A DNA stretch of 64,000 nucleotides from Paenibacillus flagellatus (GTDB lineage Bacteria; Bacillota; Bacilli; Paenibacillales; NBRC-103111), in the NCBI RefSeq assembly GCF_003217775.1, contig NZ_QJVJ01000005.1, positions 388,207 to 452,206 on the forward strand, given 5' to 3'. The notes below the pieces were generated by a model. That model made no database searches, was not told the DNA's origin, and saw nothing but the letters and a program-made list of their open reading frames with translations. Shown here one piece after another: positions 61,634 to 64,000 of the stretch (the first letter of the stretch is position 1; each line of letters opens with the position of its first letter). A program made the translations under genes and the position numbers.

Positions 61634-62050
61634 ATGAAGCAGATCAGTACGCGCTTTTCCATGGCCGTGCATACGCTGTCCCTTATTGCCGTCAGTCCGA
61701 ACGAATGCACCGGGGACTTCATCGCCGGCAGCGTCAATACGAACCCGGTCGTCATTCGGAGAATCATGGGCATGCTGAAAAAGGCCGGTTTGGTGGACGT
61801 TCGTCCGGGGGTGGGCGGAGCGACTTTGCTTAAGGAGCCCGGTCGAATTACGCTTCTCGACATTTATCGTGCCGTTGACGTGACGGAGGAGAACCGGCTG
61901 TTCCGTATGCACGAAAGCCCCAACATGAATTGCCCCGTCGGCCGGAACATCGAGCAAGCTCTGCAATCGGAATTGCAGGCCGCGCAATCCGCCATGGAAC
62001 AAAGGCTCGCCCGGACGACGCTGGAGCAGCTCATCGGTACCTTTCAATAA
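61634..62050 (+). CDS. ywnA: Rrf2-family transcriptional regulator (YwnA-like)
   Basis: The 138-residue product has the Rrf2 winged helix (RFSMAVHTLSLIAV, SVNTNPVVIRRIMGMLKKAGL, VRPGVGGATLLKEP) and a C-terminal helix. Only one cysteine of the usual cluster remains (NMNCPVGRNIEQAL), so it is not an Fe-S sensor of the IscR type. It may sense redox or electrophiles through that cysteine. The ATG at 61634 gives the family start; upstream codons lie inside the promoter. Confidence 0.88.
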   Translation: MKQISTRFSMAVHTLSLIAVSPNECTGDFIAGSVNTNPVVIRRIMGMLKKAGLVDVRPGVGGATLLKEPGRITLLDIYRAVDVTEENRLFRMHESPNMNCPVGRNIEQALQSELQAAQSAMEQRLARTTLEQLIGTFQ

Positions 62051-62071
62051 AAGCTCCCCCTCGGAGCTTTT
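62049..62071 (+). terminator. Terminator after the Rrf2 gene
   Basis: The arms AAAAGCTCC and GGAGCTTTT (9 bp, 5-base loop) overlap the stop codon and end in TTTT. Confidence 0.75.
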
Positions 62072-62084
62072 ATAATGCGCATGT

Positions 62085-62103
62085 TGTAACCATGTATGTT
62101 ATA
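62085..62103 (+). promoter_or_regulatory. Operator-like dyad upstream of qorB
   Basis: TGTAAC-N7-GTTATA has the same layout as the dyad in the Rrf2 promoter. It is nested in a wider inverted repeat (TGTTGTAA and TTACAACA at 62082-62089 and 62114-62121). The qorB ATG lies about 45 bases downstream. Confidence 0.65.
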
Positions 62104-62146
62104 ACGTGTGTTATTACAACAAACCAACTACTGGAGGGAAACGATT

Positions 62147-63010
62147 ATGAAATTATTGGTGACAGGCGCAACGGGGAAATTGGGATCCAAAGTGGTGGAG
62201 ACGCTGTTGAAGACGGTACCGGCAAGCCGGCTCGCCGTCAGTGTCCGGAATCCGGACAAAGCCGAAGGATGGAAGGCGCGCGGGGTCGAGGTGCGCCAGG
62301 GGGATTTTGACCGGCCGGAGACGTTGGAGACGGCGTTTTCGGGAATCGACCGGCTGTTGCTCATCTCCGCGGACGGCGACAACGAGACGAGAATCCGCCA
62401 GCACGCCCATGCGGTCGATGCCGCCAAGCGCGCCGGTGTAAGCTTTATCGCGTACACGAGCATCGCCAACGCGAAAGAGAGCCGCAACTTCCTCGCTCCC
62501 ACTCATCGCGCCACGGAGGAAGCCATTGCGAATACCGGCATTCCGTACTCCTTCCTGCGCAACAACTGGTACTTGGAAAACGAAACGTCGGGCATTCAAG
62601 CCGCGATGGCCGGCGCCCCTTGGGTGACGTCCGCCGGCTCCGGCAAAGTCGGCTGGGCGCCGCAGCAAGATTACGCGGAGGCGGCCGCCGCCGTTTTGGC
62701 AGGGAGCGGGCACGACAATACGATTTATGAGCTTTCGGGCAAGCTGCTGACGCAAGAGGAGCTGGCGGCCGCCGTCGGCGCCGTATTGGGCAAGGACGTG
62801 CCCGTTCGGCAGGTCGACGACGCCGCTTATGCCGACATCATGAAGGGCGCGGGCGTCCCCGACTTCATCATCCCCTTCCTCGTCGGCATCCAGCAGGGCA
62901 TTCGGGAAGGCACGCTGGAGGTCGAAAGCGGCGATTTCGAGAAGCTGCTCGGTCGTCCGGCCACTCCGGTCCGGGAGGCGCTCGCCCGGATCGTCGATGC
63001 CGTCAAATAA
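62147..63010 (+). CDS. qorB: NAD(P)H:quinone oxidoreductase QorB-like (NmrA family)
   Basis: The 287-residue product matches QorB/QOR2 in length. It has the N-terminal loop LLVTGATGKLGSKVVETLL, the KRAGVSFIAYTSIANAKES segment and NNWYLENETSGIQAAMAG. Such enzymes reduce quinones with NADPH and are often under redox-responsive regulators. TGGAGGG lies upstream. It follows the Rrf2 gene and carries a matching operator, so it is a likely target. Confidence 0.88.
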   Translation: MKLLVTGATGKLGSKVVETLLKTVPASRLAVSVRNPDKAEGWKARGVEVRQGDFDRPETLETAFSGIDRLLLISADGDNETRIRQHAHAVDAAKRAGVSFIAYTSIANAKESRNFLAPTHRATEEAIANTGIPYSFLRNNWYLENETSGIQAAMAGAPWVTSAGSGKVGWAPQQDYAEAAAAVLAGSGHDNTIYELSGKLLTQEELAAAVGAVLGKDVPVRQVDDAAYADIMKGAGVPDFIIPFLVGIQQGIREGTLEVESGDFEKLLGRPATPVREALARIVDAVK

Positions 63011-63013
63011 ACG

Positions 63014-63040
63014 CGAACGCCCCGGTATCCGGGGCGTTCG
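63014..63040. terminator. Bidirectional terminator after qorB
   Basis: A perfect 12-bp stem CGAACGCCCCGG/CCGGGGCGTTCG with a 3-base loop lies between convergent genes. Confidence 0.85.
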
Positions 63041-63055
63041 TCGTTCGTTTCGCCG

Positions 63056-63544
63056 TCACCAGGGACGGCGCTGCTTGTTGAAAAAAATCAAGTACGCGCC
63101 GACCGCGATCAGGACGAGCGCGATGAAGTAAATGCCGACGGTGAACAAAATCGTCATGCCGAACAGGACGCCCGACACGATCGCCAGCACGAGGGCGGCG
63201 ACGAGCGTGCCGCGCGGGCTATGCTTGTCGAACAAATAAAACTCGTACAGCCCGACGGCGACGGCGAAGATGAAGCCGGGCCACAGGTACGCCATCAAGC
63301 CCCAGCCGAACAAGGTGCACAAAAAAAATAAAATCGATATCGTCACGAGAATGCCGCCCGGGATCAGAACGCCCGACGGCAGCGTGCGATTGAAGTACAG
63401 GGCGTGGAACAGCAAGCCGGGAGCCAGCAAGAAGACGGGCCAGAACGTTCCCCAAAAAAATCCGAAAACGCCGAGCTTCCCGAGAAGCAGCACGATGCCG
63501 ACCGCCACGATGATCAGGCCGACGGAGTAGCGATTGTTGGACAA
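63056..63544 (-). CDS. LiaI/LiaF-like small membrane protein
   Basis: The 162-residue protein has five or more hydrophobic helices in the pattern of the LiaF N-terminal/DUF5668 region (YSVGLIIVAVGIVLLLGKLG, FFWGTFWPVFLLAPGLLF). It lacks the extracytoplasmic domain of full LiaF. The start is TTG, behind GGGGAGG. No two-component system is adjacent in the window, so a Lia-type role is not implied. Confidence 0.78.
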   Translation of the reverse strand: MSNNRYSVGLIIVAVGIVLLLGKLGVFGFFWGTFWPVFLLAPGLLFHALYFNRTLPSGVLIPGGILVTISILFFLCTLFGWGLMAYLWPGFIFAVAVGLYEFYLFDKHSPRGTLVAALVLAIVSGVLFGMTILFTVGIYFIALVLIAVGAYLIFFNKQRRPW

Positions 63545-63683
63545 AAGGCTTTCCTCCCCCGCAAACAGGTTGGCGCCGCGGCGAATCCGCAGGCGTCCCT
63601 TTTCTCTATTGTAGCGAAAATAGACAAAATTGGCTAGCTTTCGCCAAAACAAACGTTCGCTTTTCGCGAAAGCTTGCGAACGT

Positions 63684-63723
63684 AAAACAGGGAACCGCCG
63701 GTCCGATATCCGGCGATTCCCTG
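63684..63723 (-). terminator. Terminator after a gene entering from the right edge
   Basis: On the minus strand a 14-bp stem with one mismatch (CAGGGAATCGCCGG and partner) and an 8-base loop is followed by TTTT. It lies 17 bases past the stop at 63741. Confidence 0.7.
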
Positions 63724-63740
63724 CAACGTGCCGGCCGGCG

Positions 63741-64000
63741 CTAGCGGCCGCGGCGATTTTTCGCCGCGAGCAGCCGGCCGAGCCGCGCCGCCGACGCGTC
63801 CGGCGCGGCGCCGTCCGGCGGCGAAGCCTCGGCGGCCCGCTCCGCGGCCGCAGACGCCGGTGCGCGCTCGGGCGCGTCCGGCACGGCCGGCGGCGGGCCG
63901 GGCGGCGGCTCCGCCGCGCCCGCGGGGCCCGCGGTGCGCGCCGGGCGCGCGGCCGTCGCCGGCGAGATTAAAGATCTGAACGTCATTATCAAAGGCGACG
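63741..64000 (-). CDS. Possible Pro/Ala-rich C-terminus of a gene from the right edge
   Basis: A minus-strand frame open to the window edge ends at 63741 in ARLGRLLAAKNRRGR and is followed by a terminator, which favours it as coding. The composition is very rich in proline, alanine and glycine. However, its first dozen codons (63960-64000) use codons that are rare in this genome (ATA, AGA, TTA), while the opposite strand there reads like IF-2. The identity is unknown. Confidence 0.3.
   Translation of the reverse strand, partial: SPLIMTFRSLISPATAARPARTAGPAGAAEPPPGPPPAVPDAPERAPASAAAERAAEASPPDGAAPDASAARLGRLLAAKNRRGR
63958..64000 (+). CDS. Fragment resembling an internal IF-2 segment
   Basis: The plus strand reads GEIKDLNVIIKGD to the window edge. 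This resembles the conserved start of the C-terminal half of bacterial IF-2. Codon use fits the host. The 200 bases before it are low-complexity Gly/Ala/Pro code without IF-2 GTPase motifs, so it may be an out-of-place or chimeric piece. Confidence 0.35.

Overview
The window looks like the chromosome of a high-GC, spore-forming member of the Paenibacillaceae (Paenibacillus or Cohnella type). The evidence is a Bacillus-style division and cell-wall (dcw) cluster that includes spoVD, together with rsfA, ylaJ, ylaH, comFB, bshC and yvaDEF homologues. Many genes begin with TTG or GTG behind strong Shine-Dalgarno sequences. I saw no rRNA, tRNA, CRISPR array or transposase gene.

Layout. Bases 1-20.5 kb hold the dcw cluster on the minus strand. 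In transcription order it runs mraZ, rsmH, ftsL, pbpB, spoVD, murE, murF, mraY, murD, ftsW/spoVE, murG, murB, murA, divIB, ftsA and ftsZ, with ftsZ cut by the window edge. It supplies the cytoplasmic peptidoglycan precursor pathway, the lipid I and II steps, the septal synthase and the Z-ring. A 324-bp imperfect palindrome lies between murD and ftsW. Bases 20.5-28.7 kb hold a DUF4349 lipoprotein, a divergent PhyH dioxygenase/AraC pair, a small acidic protein, ahcY, bshC and a yvaF-yvaE-yvaD efflux operon with a visible promoter and operator-like dyad. Bases 28.7-34.5 kb hold oppA followed, after a terminator hairpin, by oppBCDF.

Bases 34.9-46.5 kb are a mixed region: rsfA-panE-DUF3397-comFB, a DUF2626 gene, a MidA-type methyltransferase, two exported proteins of unknown role, an orphan solute-binding protein, and an AraC/GH4 alpha-galactosidase pair. 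Bases 46.7-53.1 kb hold one visibly more AT-rich gene for a 2063-residue secreted heparinase II/III-type polysaccharide lyase with four tandem N-terminal modules. GC-rich coding remnants lie at or near both of its ends, which suggests acquisition by transfer. Bases 53.2-60.8 kb hold a phoH/ylaJ and typA-ylaH neighbourhood with an LCP cell-wall ligase. Bases 60.8-63.0 kb hold an Rrf2 (YwnA-like) repressor beside two NAD(P)-binding oxidoreductases, with matching operator-like dyads before the repressor gene and qorB. A small membrane protein follows. The last 40 bases read like an internal piece of translation initiation factor IF-2, out of context with what precedes them.

Functions are assigned from motifs, length and gene order read by eye. 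No database search was run.
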